This document shows, one piece after another, positions 26,408 through 36,002 of a DNA stretch of 64,000 nucleotides. The stretch spans positions 248,001-312,000 of the forward strand of contig CAMYLT010000003.1 of NCBI GenBank assembly GCA_947259505.1. Reading direction: 5' to 3'. The position numbers and the translations under genes were made by a program. This DNA is from an uncultured Porticoccus sp. (lineage in GTDB: Bacteria; Pseudomonadota; Gammaproteobacteria; Pseudomonadales; Porticoccaceae). Within the stretch, counting starts at the first letter, position 1, and every line of letters starts with the position of its first letter. The notes under the pieces are model-generated. The model did no database searches. It had not been told where the DNA came from and saw only the letters and a list, made by a program, of their open reading frames with translations.

Positions 26408-27205
26408 ATGGTTCGCAAGGTGCTATGCGTGTTACTGCTCGGGTTGGTTGGTGGGGTATCAACTTCCAGTCAGGCAGATGAGTTTTGCCTGCTGTTGGCT
26501 GAGAACTACCATGAACAGTTGTATTGTGAATTGCAGGCTCTCGGTCAGGGGCAGGACTTGCCCCCGCTGCGGGATTTTCGTCGCAATGACAGTCTGACCC
26601 AGGCCCTACTGCTGAAGCGTCCAGCTGCGCGGGTGGGTATCAACGTACTCATACCCAAGCAAACAGTTGCTGCGCGGCCTTCTATTCCCGATAACGCAAC
26701 GGCATCCCTGGCATCGGAGCGAGATGGTTTTGAAGCAGCTTGTCAGCTGAAAGGGATTATTCTTCACTGTGGCGATAGCCGTTATCGACTGGTTGGCAAT
26801 CAGGCCAATAGCCATTTGTCAGCGGGGGCGCTAGATGGAGCCAATAAAATGGCCATCCCTTTTTCGCCGAATAGTGTCAGTGATCGGCGTGTTCTGGTTG
26901 CCTATCTCGCTCGTGCATACCGTCAATACCTGACCAAAATGCTGGAAATCGGTTTAGGTGGGTCTACTTTTTCGTTCAGAAAGTTTATCTATTTGTTCGA
27001 TGATGTGACGGCAAGGGGGCTGGACTTCAGTGAGCGTTTTGAAACCATGTTCGGGTTTTTGAAGCAGGATAAACAGCGTATGTCGGTAAATGAAAGGTTG
27101 CCTGACATTGCCAATCTGGAAGCCAGCCACTGTGAGCAGCTGGATCAGGTTGTGGCAGTTTGCGATGGGGGGCGTAAAAACTACCTTTTCAAACGGGATA
27201 ACTGA
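26408..27205 (+). CDS. Hypothetical exported protein
   Basis: I do not recognise this protein. ATG 26408 lies five bases after AAGGGAAGGAGG, a very strong ribosome binding site, and opens with a signal peptide (VRKVLCVLLLGLVGG, cut near SQADEF). 265 residues. The mature part has a few cysteines (EFCLLLAENYHEQLYCELQ, CQLKGIILHCGD, SHCEQLDQVVAVCDGG) that could form disulfides in the periplasm. It is divergent from the diguanylate cyclase gene and convergent with the next ORF. No function is proposed. Confidence 0.6.
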   Translation: MVRKVLCVLLLGLVGGVSTSSQADEFCLLLAENYHEQLYCELQALGQGQDLPPLRDFRRNDSLTQALLLKRPAARVGINVLIPKQTVAARPSIPDNATASLASERDGFEAACQLKGIILHCGDSRYRLVGNQANSHLSAGALDGANKMAIPFSPNSVSDRRVLVAYLARAYRQYLTKMLEIGLGGSTFSFRKFIYLFDDVTARGLDFSERFETMFGFLKQDKQRMSVNERLPDIANLEASHCEQLDQVVAVCDGGRKNYLFKRDN

Positions 27206-27217
27206 CTAGCGCCATCC

Positions 27218-27595
27218 TCAATCGAGTCGCTCAGCGGGACCGTGCTCAATTACCCGTGAAGACTGCGCAGTTAAAACACGGCAGGCAGTCAGCAAATTGA
27301 TGAGCGCGTGTCCTACGTGCTGCTCCGCCAGTGCCAGTTCCCGGTTGGCGATCATCTCTCGTTCCTGCTTGCTCAAATTGGCCGGATCTCCTCCCAGCTC
27401 GTTGTCAATGCGGGACATGATTTGTCCCATCATCATTTGCGCCTCGTCTCGAGATTGATGCATGTCCGACGAAAAATTTTTCATCAGGTAGGGCAGGTCT
27501 CGCATGGCCTGTACCGTGTTCTTGGTGTTGCGGATGGCCAGCCTGGCAGGAAGCATTGAGATGTTGAAGCCGGCGGAGAGAAGTTCAGCAATCAT
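27218..27595 (-). CDS. Conserved-looking hypothetical protein, 125 residues
   Basis: Started at ATG 27595 with AGGAG eleven bases upstream; the track's 91 residues before it are Cys-rich and out of frame character. The product (IAELLSAGFNISMLPARLAI...) has a hydrophobic N-terminal segment and a helical remainder with NTKNTVQAMRDLPYLMKN and MMGQIMSRIDNELGGD. No family recognised. Codon use resembles the neighbours. The nearest relative in orientation is the small membrane ORF at 27733. Confidence 0.5.
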   Translation of the reverse strand: MIAELLSAGFNISMLPARLAIRNTKNTVQAMRDLPYLMKNFSSDMHQSRDEAQMMMGQIMSRIDNELGGDPANLSKQEREMIANRELALAEQHVGHALINLLTACRVLTAQSSRVIEHGPAERLD

Positions 27596-27732
27596 CAAAC
27601 AAACGCTCCTATTGTGAAACATAGAGGCATTAGGGTAGCGCAGCCGACATCTGGCGTCGAGTGCAATGAGAAGAATTGTCGTGGTGTCGTTGGGTGATCC
27701 CTGCTGGCCCTGGAGCCAGCAGGACCCAGCGG

Positions 27733-27837
27733 TCAGGCAATGGCTACAGCAACAGCAATCAACACGAACATCACACCGACGCCTAGCAAGACCAGCTTGC
27801 CCACTCTGCCCAAGGTTGCAGTATCTTCTGCTAGCAT
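27733..27837 (-). CDS. Small single-pass membrane protein (34 residues), not in ORF track
   Basis: On the minus strand GGAGG stands nine bases before an ATG opening a 34-codon frame: a short polar N-terminus (MLAEDTATLGRVGK) followed by an uninterrupted hydrophobic helix of about 20 residues rich in Val, Leu and Ala, then TGA. Ribosome binding site, amphipathic start and clean helix together support a real membrane peptide. A GC-rich hairpin (CCTGCTGGC/GCCAGCAGG, 27704-27727) lies just after the stop. It sits between recN and the 125-residue ORF, all on the same strand. Function unknown. Confidence 0.6.
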   Translation of the reverse strand: MLAEDTATLGRVGKLVLLGVGVMFVLIAVAVAIA

Positions 27838-27905
27838 TTTTATCTACCTCCGATAATTGGAAGTGCAAGAATAGGAGGGAGTTTGAATAAGGTTATTGAT
27901 CCAGA

Positions 27906-29588
27906 TCAATTGGGCTGGTTGGCGAGTTCCAGCAGCTCGCGGGCGTGATTGAGGGTGGTTGCGGTGATGGTGCTGCCACCCAGCATGCGAGCGATCTCGC
28001 CAATCCGCTCATCTTCCTGAAGCCGATGGATATCACTGTGGGCTGAGTCTGCCCCGGTTTGCTTGGTGACTCGCAGCTGATGGTGGGCACAGGCGGCCAC
28101 TTGGGGTTGGTGGGTCACGCAGATGACTTGCCCTCCACTGCCTAGTTCCCTTAGCAATCGGCCCACTACTTCCGCTGTGGCGCCACCAATACCTACGTCC
28201 ACTTCGTCAAAGACCAGGGTTGCGATAGTGGAGTGACGAGCTGCAATGACTTGAATCGCAAGGCTGATGCGCGACAGTTCGCCGCCCGAGGCAATCCTGG
28301 CTAACGGCTTAGGGGGTTCACCGGGATTAGTGGCGATCAGAAACTCGATATTTTCCAGGCCATGGGCTGAGGGATTGGTCGGGTCGATCGGCGTGAGGTT
28401 GACGACGAAACGGGCGCCTTTCATAGACAGGGACGAAAACTGTTGCTCAACCAGCACTGATAATTGTTTGGCCGCTTCGTTGCGGACTTGGCTGAGCTCA
28501 GTAGCCTGGTTTTGATATTCGAGCAGCAATTTATCGGCCCGCTGCTGCAGCGCCTCCAGGTTATCGGTGCCGCCAGTGAGTTGATCCAGCTCTGCCTGTA
28601 GGGCGCGCTGTTTTTCCAGTAGCTCTTCCGGGTTGATACGGTGTTTGCGTGCCAGTTGGTAGATGGCGCTGAGTCGTTCCTCTATTTGCTGGAGTTGTTC
28701 AGGGTCCAGTTCGAAGCTGTCCAGATGATGCTGGATTTCCCGCCCGGCTTCTTCTACCTCAATCAGCGCGCTGTTGAGTAGCTTTTCTACCTCCTGAAGT
28801 GCAACAGGTTTGTTGGGCATGCTCCCCAGCAGGTGCATTGCTCTGCCCAGTCCATCCTGCAGGTTAAAATCATCGCCATCTCTGCACAGCTGTATCAGAG
28901 CGTGGCTGTCGCGGAGTATGGCTTCGGCATTCGAGAGTAGCTGTTGCTGTTCCTCCAGGCGTGGCAGCTCGCCTTCCATGAGAGCCAATTGACCCAGCTC
29001 CTCGAGCTGGAAGCCCAGCAGGGCTTTGCGGGCCTCGAGTTCATCGCTGGCACTGGCCAATTTCTGGGCTTGTTGATGGGTGCTGGACCACTGTTTATGT
29101 GTGTCGCGGAGGGTGTTTGCCAAGGTGGTGCACGCAGCAAAGTCATCCAGCATCTGGCGGTGACTGTCGCGGCGAAGCAGGGATTGGTGCTCATGCTGGC
29201 TGTGGATATCCATGAGCATTTCGCCGAGTTCTCGCAACTGCTGCATGGTGGCGGGCTGACCATTAATGTAGCCCCTTGAACGACCTTCTCGCGTCAGGAT
29301 GCGGCGCATCAGACAGTCATTGCCATCGGGCGCAAAGTCATTGTCGGTCAACCATTCTGCAGCGGCAGCACTTTGTGCGATATCGAATAGGGCGGAGACT
29401 TCTGCGCGATCCTGTCCTTGGCGAATCCGGTCGGTATCGGCGCGATCTCCCAGGGCCATGGACAGGGCGTCAAGCACCAGAGATTTGCCAGCGCCGGTTT
29501 CCCCGGTTAGGGCTGTCATACCGTTGCTGAAGTCCACTTCGAGAGACTCCACCAGAGTGAAATTCTTGACTGTCAGGCTGGTTAACAA
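27906..29588 (-). CDS. recN: DNA repair protein RecN
   Basis: RecN is an SMC-like ATPase acting at double-strand breaks. 560 residues. Walker A GETGAGKSLVLDAL is near residue 30, followed by long coiled-coil arms (about 160-350). The ABC signature RIASGGELSRISLAIQ and Walker B LVFDEVDVGIGG, then VICVTHQPQVAA, are in the C-terminal part. It is divergent from grpE with a 125-base gap. A CTGTATAA half-site upstream resembles half of a LexA box but the other half is poor. Confidence 0.96.
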   Translation of the reverse strand: MLTSLTVKNFTLVESLEVDFSNGMTALTGETGAGKSLVLDALSMALGDRADTDRIRQGQDRAEVSALFDIAQSAAAAEWLTDNDFAPDGNDCLMRRILTREGRSRGYINGQPATMQQLRELGEMLMDIHSQHEHQSLLRRDSHRQMLDDFAACTTLANTLRDTHKQWSSTHQQAQKLASASDELEARKALLGFQLEELGQLALMEGELPRLEEQQQLLSNAEAILRDSHALIQLCRDGDDFNLQDGLGRAMHLLGSMPNKPVALQEVEKLLNSALIEVEEAGREIQHHLDSFELDPEQLQQIEERLSAIYQLARKHRINPEELLEKQRALQAELDQLTGGTDNLEALQQRADKLLLEYQNQATELSQVRNEAAKQLSVLVEQQFSSLSMKGARFVVNLTPIDPTNPSAHGLENIEFLIATNPGEPPKPLARIASGGELSRISLAIQVIAARHSTIATLVFDEVDVGIGGATAEVVGRLLRELGSGGQVICVTHQPQVAACAHHQLRVTKQTGADSAHSDIHRLQEDERIGEIARMLGGSTITATTLNHARELLELANQPN

Positions 29589-29647
29589 GGTGATACCGGG
29601 TTGAATGCTGGATGGCTCATGTTATACAGATTTTTTCGATGCGTCTG

Positions 29648-29677
29648 CCCTTGAAACTGGTTGTAATGGCCCAATAT
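29648..29677 (+). promoter_or_regulatory. Sigma-32 (heat-shock) promoter of grpE-dnaK-dnaJ
   Basis: CCCTTGAAA followed after 13 bases by CCCAATAT closely matches the RpoH consensus (CTTGAAA, 11-16 bases, CCCCATNT). It ends 36 bases before the grpE start, so heat-shock control of the chaperone operon is likely. Confidence 0.8.
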
Positions 29678-29713
29678 AGCGGATGAATCAAAGTCCAGAA
29701 GGGGGATTGTTAC

Positions 29714-30298
29714 GTGTCGACAGAAGAACATAGCCCGCAAGAACCGGAACAGCAAGTTCCGGAGAGCGTACAGGCTGCTGCGGAGCAGCCGGAAACCACT
29801 CAGGCTGAAGCCAGTCCGGAACAGGATATGGAGCAGATGCTGACTGATCTTGCCGCGGCCAGGGAACAGGTGATGCGTACCCAGGCGGAAATGCAAAACC
29901 TGCGTCGGCGGTTGGAGCGGGATGTGGAAAACGCACATAAGTATGCGCTGGAAAAGTTTGTCGGTGAGTTGCTGCCGGTTGTGGATAACCTAGAGCGTTC
30001 TATTCAGGCCATTGATCACAGTAATGACGAATTCAAGGCGGTGGGCGAGGGTATCGAGCTGACCCTGAAGAGTTTCCACGACGTACTGGATCGTTTCAAG
30101 GTGACCGCAGTGAACCCCAAGGGTGAGCTCTTTGATCCAGAGTTGCACCAGGCCATGAGCCTGTTGGAGTTAAAAGAAGTGCAACCGAATACTGTGGTTG
30201 ACGTCTTCCAGAAGGGCTACACACTCAATGGCAGACTGGTACGCCCAGCCATGGTTGTGGTCGCCAAACCTGCACCAAATAACGATGGCGAGGGTTGA
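29714..30298 (+). CDS. grpE: Nucleotide exchange factor GrpE
   Basis: GrpE releases ADP from DnaK. 194 residues from a GTG start. An acidic, Gln/Glu-rich N-terminus leads into the long dimerisation helix (LAAAREQVMRTQAEMQNLRRR) and the C-terminal beta domain (FDPELHQAMSLLE, VVDVFQKGYTLNGRLVRPAMV). First gene of the heat-shock operon, with dnaK 76 bases on. Confidence 0.96.
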   Translation: MSTEEHSPQEPEQQVPESVQAAAEQPETTQAEASPEQDMEQMLTDLAAAREQVMRTQAEMQNLRRRLERDVENAHKYALEKFVGELLPVVDNLERSIQAIDHSNDEFKAVGEGIELTLKSFHDVLDRFKVTAVNPKGELFDPELHQAMSLLELKEVQPNTVVDVFQKGYTLNGRLVRPAMVVVAKPAPNNDGEG

Positions 30299-30374
30299 AA
30301 TCCCCTAAAGCGGGCCAATATACAGAACCAGAAGCCAGTTTTTAACTAATTGAGTAAACCCGGAGAACGAAATA

Positions 30375-32294
30375 ATGGGCAAGATTATCGGAATTGACCT
30401 CGGTACCACCAACTCCTGTGTGGCCGTGCTCGAGGGCGGCAAGCCGAAGGTTATTGAGAATGCAGAAGGTGGGCGCACAACGCCGTCCATCGTTGCATTC
30501 TCCGACGAAGGCGAAGTGCTGGTAGGCCAGTCTGCCAAGCGTCAAGCTGTCACGAACCCCAACAGCACACTGTTTGCGGTCAAACGTTTGATTGGTCGCC
30601 GTTTTGAAGATGATGTGGTTCAGAAAGACATCAAAATGGTGCCTTACAAAATCGTCAAGGCCGATAACGGTGATGCTTGGGTAGAAGTCAAAGGTGACAA
30701 GAAAGCGCCGCCGCAGATCTCTGCCGAAGTGCTGAAGAAAATGAAGAAGACAGCGGAAGATTACCTGGGTGAGAAAGTCACCGAGGCGGTCATTACTGTG
30801 CCGGCTTACTTTAACGACTCCCAGCGTCAGGCTACCAAGGATGCAGGCAGAATTGCCGGTCTGGAAGTAAAGCGTATCATCAACGAACCCACTGCGGCTG
30901 CGTTGGCCTACGGCATGGACAAAACCCCGGGAGATCACGTGATCGCGGTCTACGACCTGGGTGGCGGTACCTTCGATATTTCCATCATTGAGATCGCCGA
31001 TGTAGACGGTGAGCACCAGTTTGAAGTGCTGTCCACCAACGGTGACACGTTCCTCGGTGGTGAAGACTTCGATATGCGGTTGATCGAATATTTGGCCGCA
31101 GAGTTCAAGAAAGAGAGCGGTATTGATCTGCATAGTGATCCGCTGGCCCTGCAGCGTCTGAAAGAAGCTGCAGAAAAAGCCAAGATTGAGCTTTCTTCCA
31201 GTCAGCAAACCGAAGTGAACTTGCCCTATATCACTGCAGATGCGACCGGTCCCAAGCACTTGGTGGTCAAGCTGACTCGCTCCAAGCTTGAGTCGCTGGT
31301 GGAAGAGCTGGTTGTGCGCGCCATGGAGCCAGTGAAAATGGCGCTGAAAGATGCCGGTAAGTCTGCATCCGAGATTGATGATGTGATCCTGGTGGGCGGC
31401 CAGACCCGTATGCCGCTGGTACAAAAATATGTCACCGAATTCTTTGGCAAGGAGCCGCGCAAGGATGTGAATCCCGATGAAGCTGTTGCTGTGGGTGCAG
31501 CCATTCAGGCAGCGGTGCTGTCCGGTGATGTGAAAGATGTATTGCTGCTCGACGTGACCCCGCTGACCCTGGGTATTGAAACCATGGGCGGCGTAGCGAC
31601 TCCGCTGATCGAGAAGAACACGACGATTCCTACCAAAAAATCGCAGATCTTCTCCACGGCAGATGACAACCAGACTGCGGTTACCGTGCATGTGGTACAG
31701 GGTGAGCGCAAACAGGCGGCTGGCAACAAATCCTTGGGTCGTTTTGACCTGGCTGACATCCCGCCAGCTCCCCGCGGCATGCCGCAGATCGAAGTCACCT
31801 TCGATATCGATGCCAACGGTATCCTCAATGTGGGCGCCAAGGACAAAGCTACCGGCAAGGAGCAATCCATTGTGATTAAGGCGTCCTCCGGTCTCTCCGA
31901 TGAAGAAGTCGAGAAAATGGTTAAGGATGCCGAAGCCAATGCGGCCGAGGACAAAAAGTTCGAAGAGCTGGCTCACGCTCGCAATGCGGCTGATGGTTTG
32001 GCCCATGCGGCGAAGAAAACCCTTGATGAAGCAGGTGATAAGGCAACCGCTGAAGAGAAGGAAGCGATTGAGGCTGCCATCAAGGAAGTAGAAGAAGCGG
32101 TCAAAGGTGATGACAAAGAAGCCATTGATGCCGCTGCCAATAAGCTTTCTGAAGCATCAGCCAACCTCGCTCAGAAACTGTACGCTGAGCAGGCGGCACA
32201 GGGGCAAGCTGAAGAGGGCGCATCCGCTGGAGAAGGCTCTCAGGATGACGCGCTTGATGCCGAGTTTGAGGAAGTGAAGGAAGACAACAAGTAA
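30375..32294 (+). CDS. dnaK: Molecular chaperone DnaK (Hsp70)
   Basis: The 639-residue Hsp70 begins [13 protein letters not shown] (phosphate 1 loop). The ATPase domain continues with [12 protein letters not shown] and [11 protein letters not shown]. The linker and substrate-binding domain begin at [18 protein letters not shown], and the C-terminal lid is Ala/Glu-rich. Length and motifs match E. coli DnaK (638). Upstream spacing has AACCCGGAGAACGAAATA before ATG, a good ribosome binding site. A long antisense ORF over this gene is a coding-bias shadow. Confidence 0.98.
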   Translation: MGKIIGIDLGTTNSCVAVLEGGKPKVIENAEGGRTTPSIVAFSDEGEVLVGQSAKRQAVTNPNSTLFAVKRLIGRRFEDDVVQKDIKMVPYKIVKADNGDAWVEVKGDKKAPPQISAEVLKKMKKTAEDYLGEKVTEAVITVPAYFNDSQRQATKDAGRIAGLEVKRIINEPTAAALAYGMDKTPGDHVIAVYDLGGGTFDISIIEIADVDGEHQFEVLSTNGDTFLGGEDFDMRLIEYLAAEFKKESGIDLHSDPLALQRLKEAAEKAKIELSSSQQTEVNLPYITADATGPKHLVVKLTRSKLESLVEELVVRAMEPVKMALKDAGKSASEIDDVILVGGQTRMPLVQKYVTEFFGKEPRKDVNPDEAVAVGAAIQAAVLSGDVKDVLLLDVTPLTLGIETMGGVATPLIEKNTTIPTKKSQIFSTADDNQTAVTVHVVQGERKQAAGNKSLGRFDLADIPPAPRGMPQIEVTFDIDANGILNVGAKDKATGKEQSIVIKASSGLSDEEVEKMVKDAEANAAEDKKFEELAHARNAADGLAHAAKKTLDEAGDKATAEEKEAIEAAIKEVEEAVKGDDKEAIDAAANKLSEASANLAQKLYAEQAAQGQAEEGASAGEGSQDDALDAEFEEVKEDNK

Positions 32295-32341
32295 GGTCAA
32301 CTGACTGGTTTGTTGTCCCCGGCTTCCACAGCCGGAAGCAG

Positions 32342-32360
32342 GCGCGGATTAAGTCCGCGC
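32342..32360 (+). terminator. Hairpin between dnaK and dnaJ (weak terminator or processing site)
   Basis: GCGCGGA/TCCGCGC with a five-base loop, followed by TTTGCT. The short T run suggests partial termination, which would lower DnaJ relative to DnaK. It could also be an RNA-stability element. Confidence 0.45.
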
Positions 32361-32453
32361 TTTGCTACGTCTGACAGGTGCATAACTGTCGAGGCTCTGG
32401 AAAATTTTATGCTGCCTTCGGGCCGCCAACCTGACAATAGAAGTTGATACACC

Positions 32454-33587
32454 ATGGCCAAACGCGATTACTACGAAATTCTCGGTGTAGCCAAAAATTC
32501 CTCTCCGGAGGAAATCAAAAAGGCCTACCGTCGGATTGCGATGAAAAACCACCCGGATCGCAACCCGGATAATAAGGAGGCAGAAGATGTCTTCAAAGAA
32601 GCCACCGAGGCTTACGAAGTACTCTCCGACAAGGAGAAGAAAGCGGCTTATGACCAATATGGTCATGCCGGGGTAGATCCCAATGCCGGGTTTGGTGGTG
32701 GTCCAGGTGGCGCCGGCTTTGGCGGTTTCAGCGATATTTTCGGTGACGTCTTCGGCGACATCTTTGGTGGTGCCGGTGGGCGGGGTCGGGGCGGCCCCCG
32801 TCGCGGCTCCGATCTGCGCTATGACCTGGATCTGGACCTTGAGGATGCTGTTCGGGGTAAAACGATCCAGATCAAAGTGCCAACTCTGGCTGCCTGTAAA
32901 GTCTGTGACGGCTCGGGCGCCAAGAAGGGTAGTTCTCCTGTCACCTGTCCCACCTGTGGTGGACATGGTCAGGTGCGGATGTCCCAAGGGTTTATCGCGG
33001 TTCAGCAGACCTGTCCCAAGTGCCGTGGCCGTGGTCAGGTCATCCAGGATCCCTGTGGTTCTTGTCATGGTCAGGGACGTATTCAAGAAACCAAAACCCT
33101 GTCTGTAAAAGTGCCGGCGGGGGTTGATACCGGTGATCGCATTCGTCTGTCGGGTGAGGGTGAAGCGGGACCGGAAGGTGGTCCAGCCGGCGACCTTTAT
33201 GTACAGGTGCGGGTGCGTGAACATGCTTTGTTTCAGCGTGAAGGCCGGGATCTCTACTGTGAGGTGCCGATCAGCATCGTCGATGCGACCCTGGGGGGTG
33301 AAATTGAGGTTCCTACCCTGGATGGTCGCGTTAAACTGAAAATCCCTGCAGAAACCCAGACCGGCCGACTGTTCCGTTTGCGAGGTAAGGGCGTTACTAG
33401 TGTGCGTGGTGGTGGTCAGGGTGACCTGCTGTGTCGTGTCATACTGGAGACGCCGGTCAATCTCAACAATGACCAAAAAGAATTGCTGCAACAGTTGCAG
33501 GAGAGCTTGGAGGGCGGCAAACATTCCCCACGGAGAACCTCCTGGTTTGAGGGTGTGAAAAAATTCTTTGATGGCTTTGCCCTTTAA
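32454..33587 (+). CDS. dnaJ: Co-chaperone DnaJ
   Basis: DnaJ stimulates DnaK ATPase and binds unfolded clients. 377 residues. The J domain has the invariant HPD in [12 protein letters not shown] Gly/Phe-rich region follows ([17 protein letters not shown]). Four zinc-binding repeats are seen: [32 protein letters not shown] and [10 protein letters not shown]. The C-terminal domain and dimerisation region are normal. dapB follows after 40 bases. Confidence 0.98.
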   Translation: MAKRDYYEILGVAKNSSPEEIKKAYRRIAMKNHPDRNPDNKEAEDVFKEATEAYEVLSDKEKKAAYDQYGHAGVDPNAGFGGGPGGAGFGGFSDIFGDVFGDIFGGAGGRGRGGPRRGSDLRYDLDLDLEDAVRGKTIQIKVPTLAACKVCDGSGAKKGSSPVTCPTCGGHGQVRMSQGFIAVQQTCPKCRGRGQVIQDPCGSCHGQGRIQETKTLSVKVPAGVDTGDRIRLSGEGEAGPEGGPAGDLYVQVRVREHALFQREGRDLYCEVPISIVDATLGGEIEVPTLDGRVKLKIPAETQTGRLFRLRGKGVTSVRGGGQGDLLCRVILETPVNLNNDQKELLQQLQESLEGGKHSPRRTSWFEGVKKFFDGFAL

Positions 33588-33615
33588 TCAGGCGCAACCA
33601 TCACTCTGATAATAA

Positions 33616-34431
<816 letters not shown>

Positions 34432-34507
34432 CGGCTAGTGTTGGTTATCGGACTCTTCAGAGTACCGGGTAGAGGCTGATTTTTCCTGTTCCCAGTCGTA
34501 TATCGGC

Positions 34508-34536
34508 TGGACAGGCTGGAGAGCTTCCCCTAGAAT
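34508..34536 (+). promoter_or_regulatory. Sigma-70 promoter of carAB
   Basis: TGGACA and TAGAAT, one and one mismatch from consensus, lie exactly 17 bases apart. Transcription would start near 34543, giving a leader of about 190 bases before the carA TTG that contains an intrinsic terminator. Confidence 0.75.
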
Positions 34537-34604
34537 GCGCCGTTAGTTTCCGCAGTTAGAGAAAGTCCTGCAAACACAGGTGGGAGACTCGGTTGAAGAA
34601 TTCG

Positions 34605-34642
34605 AAAGCGAGGTGAGACGTACGGTTTCATCTCGCTTTTTT
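34605..34642 (+). terminator. Attenuator-like terminator in the carA leader
   Basis: A 14-pair stem (AAAGCGAGGTGAGA with TTTCATCTCGCTTT, G.U pairs in the inner part) ends in six T, about 60 bases after the predicted transcription start and 92 before carA. A leader terminator here implies transcription attenuation of carAB; P. aeruginosa carAB is known to be attenuated in response to pyrimidines. A small upstream hairpin CCTG/CAGG (34567-34580) precedes it. Confidence 0.65.
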
Positions 34643-34734
34643 ACAGCCCGAAGTTGGCAGGCCTCGTGGCCAGAAAATGGCTGACAGGACGGGTTGTAGC
34701 AAGTCTTATCCCCTATACGATTGAGGAGGTTGCA

Positions 34735-35880
34735 TTGAATACCGATAGCCATCGGTCCGCTATTCTCGCGCTTGAGGATGGCACTGTTTTTGAGGGCATT
34801 GCCATAGGTGCAGATGGTCTCTCCAGTGGTGAAGTGGTATTCAATACGGCGTTGACCGGATATCAGGAAATTCTCACTGATCCATCTTACGCCCGCCAGA
34901 TTGTCACCCTGACTTACCCCCATATCGGCAATACCGGCATTAATCAGGAAGATCAGGAGTCTCATCGCATCTGGGCCGCAGGTCTGGTGATTCGCGACTT
35001 GCCCCTGCTGGTAAGTAACTTCCGCTCCGAGCAAGCCCTTGACGAGTACCTCAAGGCTAACAATATCCTCGGTATTGCTGACATTGATACCCGCAAATTG
35101 ACACGCATTCTGCGAGAGAAAGGCGCCCAGAGTGGTTGCCTGATGGCAGGGCGCGTGGATCGGGATGAAGCGTTGGCCGCGGCGCGGGCCTTTGCCGGAT
35201 TGAAAGGGATGGATCTGGCCAAAGAAGTTACCACAGACAAATCCTATGTCTGGTCAGAGGGTAGCTGGCAGCTGGGGCAGGGTTTCACCCGTCCGGACAG
35301 CACACCCTTCAAAGTGGTCGCCTATGATTTTGGTGCCAAGCGCAACATTTTGCGTATGTTGGTGGATCGCGGCGCAGACCTTACGGTGGTGCCGGCCAAG
35401 ACCCCCGCAGCAGAGGTGCTGGCCATGAATCCCGACGGGGTGTTCCTGTCCAACGGACCGGGTGATCCAGAGCCCTGCGATTACGCCATCCAGGCGATTC
35501 AGGACATCTTGGAGACCGATATCCCTATCTTCGGAATTTGCCTGGGACACCAGTTGTTGGCGCTGGCCAGTGGTGCCAAGACTGTCAAAATGAAGTTTGG
35601 CCATCATGGTGCCAACCACCCGGTTAAAGACCTGGATAATGATTCGGTGATGATCACCAGCCAGAACCACGGTTTTGCGGTGGATGAAGCCAGCCTGCCA
35701 GCTAATCTGCGGACTACGCACAGTTCGCTGTTTGATGGTTCCTTGCAGGGTATTCATCGCACTGATAAAGCGGCTTTCAGTTTCCAGGGGCATCCGGAAG
35801 CCAGTCCCGGACCCCATGATGCGGCGCCACTGTTCGATCATTTTTTCGAACTGATGCTGGCACACCAGAAGAAAGGCTGA
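34735..35880 (+). CDS. carA: Carbamoyl phosphate synthase small (glutaminase) subunit CarA
   Basis: CarA hydrolyses glutamine and feeds ammonia to CarB. I start at TTG 34735, five bases after GAGGAGG; the 27 extra residues in the track come from the leader. This gives 381 residues against 382 in E. coli. Seen: [17 protein letters not shown] at the start, [20 protein letters not shown], the class I glutaminase nucleophile in [13 protein letters not shown] and the His/Glu pair near [13 protein letters not shown]. carB follows after 122 bases. Confidence 0.97.
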   Translation: MNTDSHRSAILALEDGTVFEGIAIGADGLSSGEVVFNTALTGYQEILTDPSYARQIVTLTYPHIGNTGINQEDQESHRIWAAGLVIRDLPLLVSNFRSEQALDEYLKANNILGIADIDTRKLTRILREKGAQSGCLMAGRVDRDEALAAARAFAGLKGMDLAKEVTTDKSYVWSEGSWQLGQGFTRPDSTPFKVVAYDFGAKRNILRMLVDRGADLTVVPAKTPAAEVLAMNPDGVFLSNGPGDPEPCDYAIQAIQDILETDIPIFGICLGHQLLALASGAKTVKMKFGHHGANHPVKDLDNDSVMITSQNHGFAVDEASLPANLRTTHSSLFDGSLQGIHRTDKAAFSFQGHPEASPGPHDAAPLFDHFFELMLAHQKKG

Positions 35881-36002
35881 CAGCCGTTCACGGCAAGTCT
35901 TTCCCGCCAGCCCTTTGGGTAACCCCGCTGGGGGCTGGGCAAAACAGAGGCCTGTTTTCAGGCGACACACGTTAACGGCAACTGCCTAACTGACATCGAC
36001 TT

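Noticed and set aside
29622-29629. LexA box upstream of recN
   Set aside because: Only the CTGTATAA half fits. The partner half lacks CAG at the right distance, so SOS control is not supported by sequence here.
30342-32006. 554-codon open frame antisense to dnaK
   Set aside because: dnaK coding bias keeps the opposite strand open; this is a known artefact and the translation shows no family resemblance or ribosome binding site.
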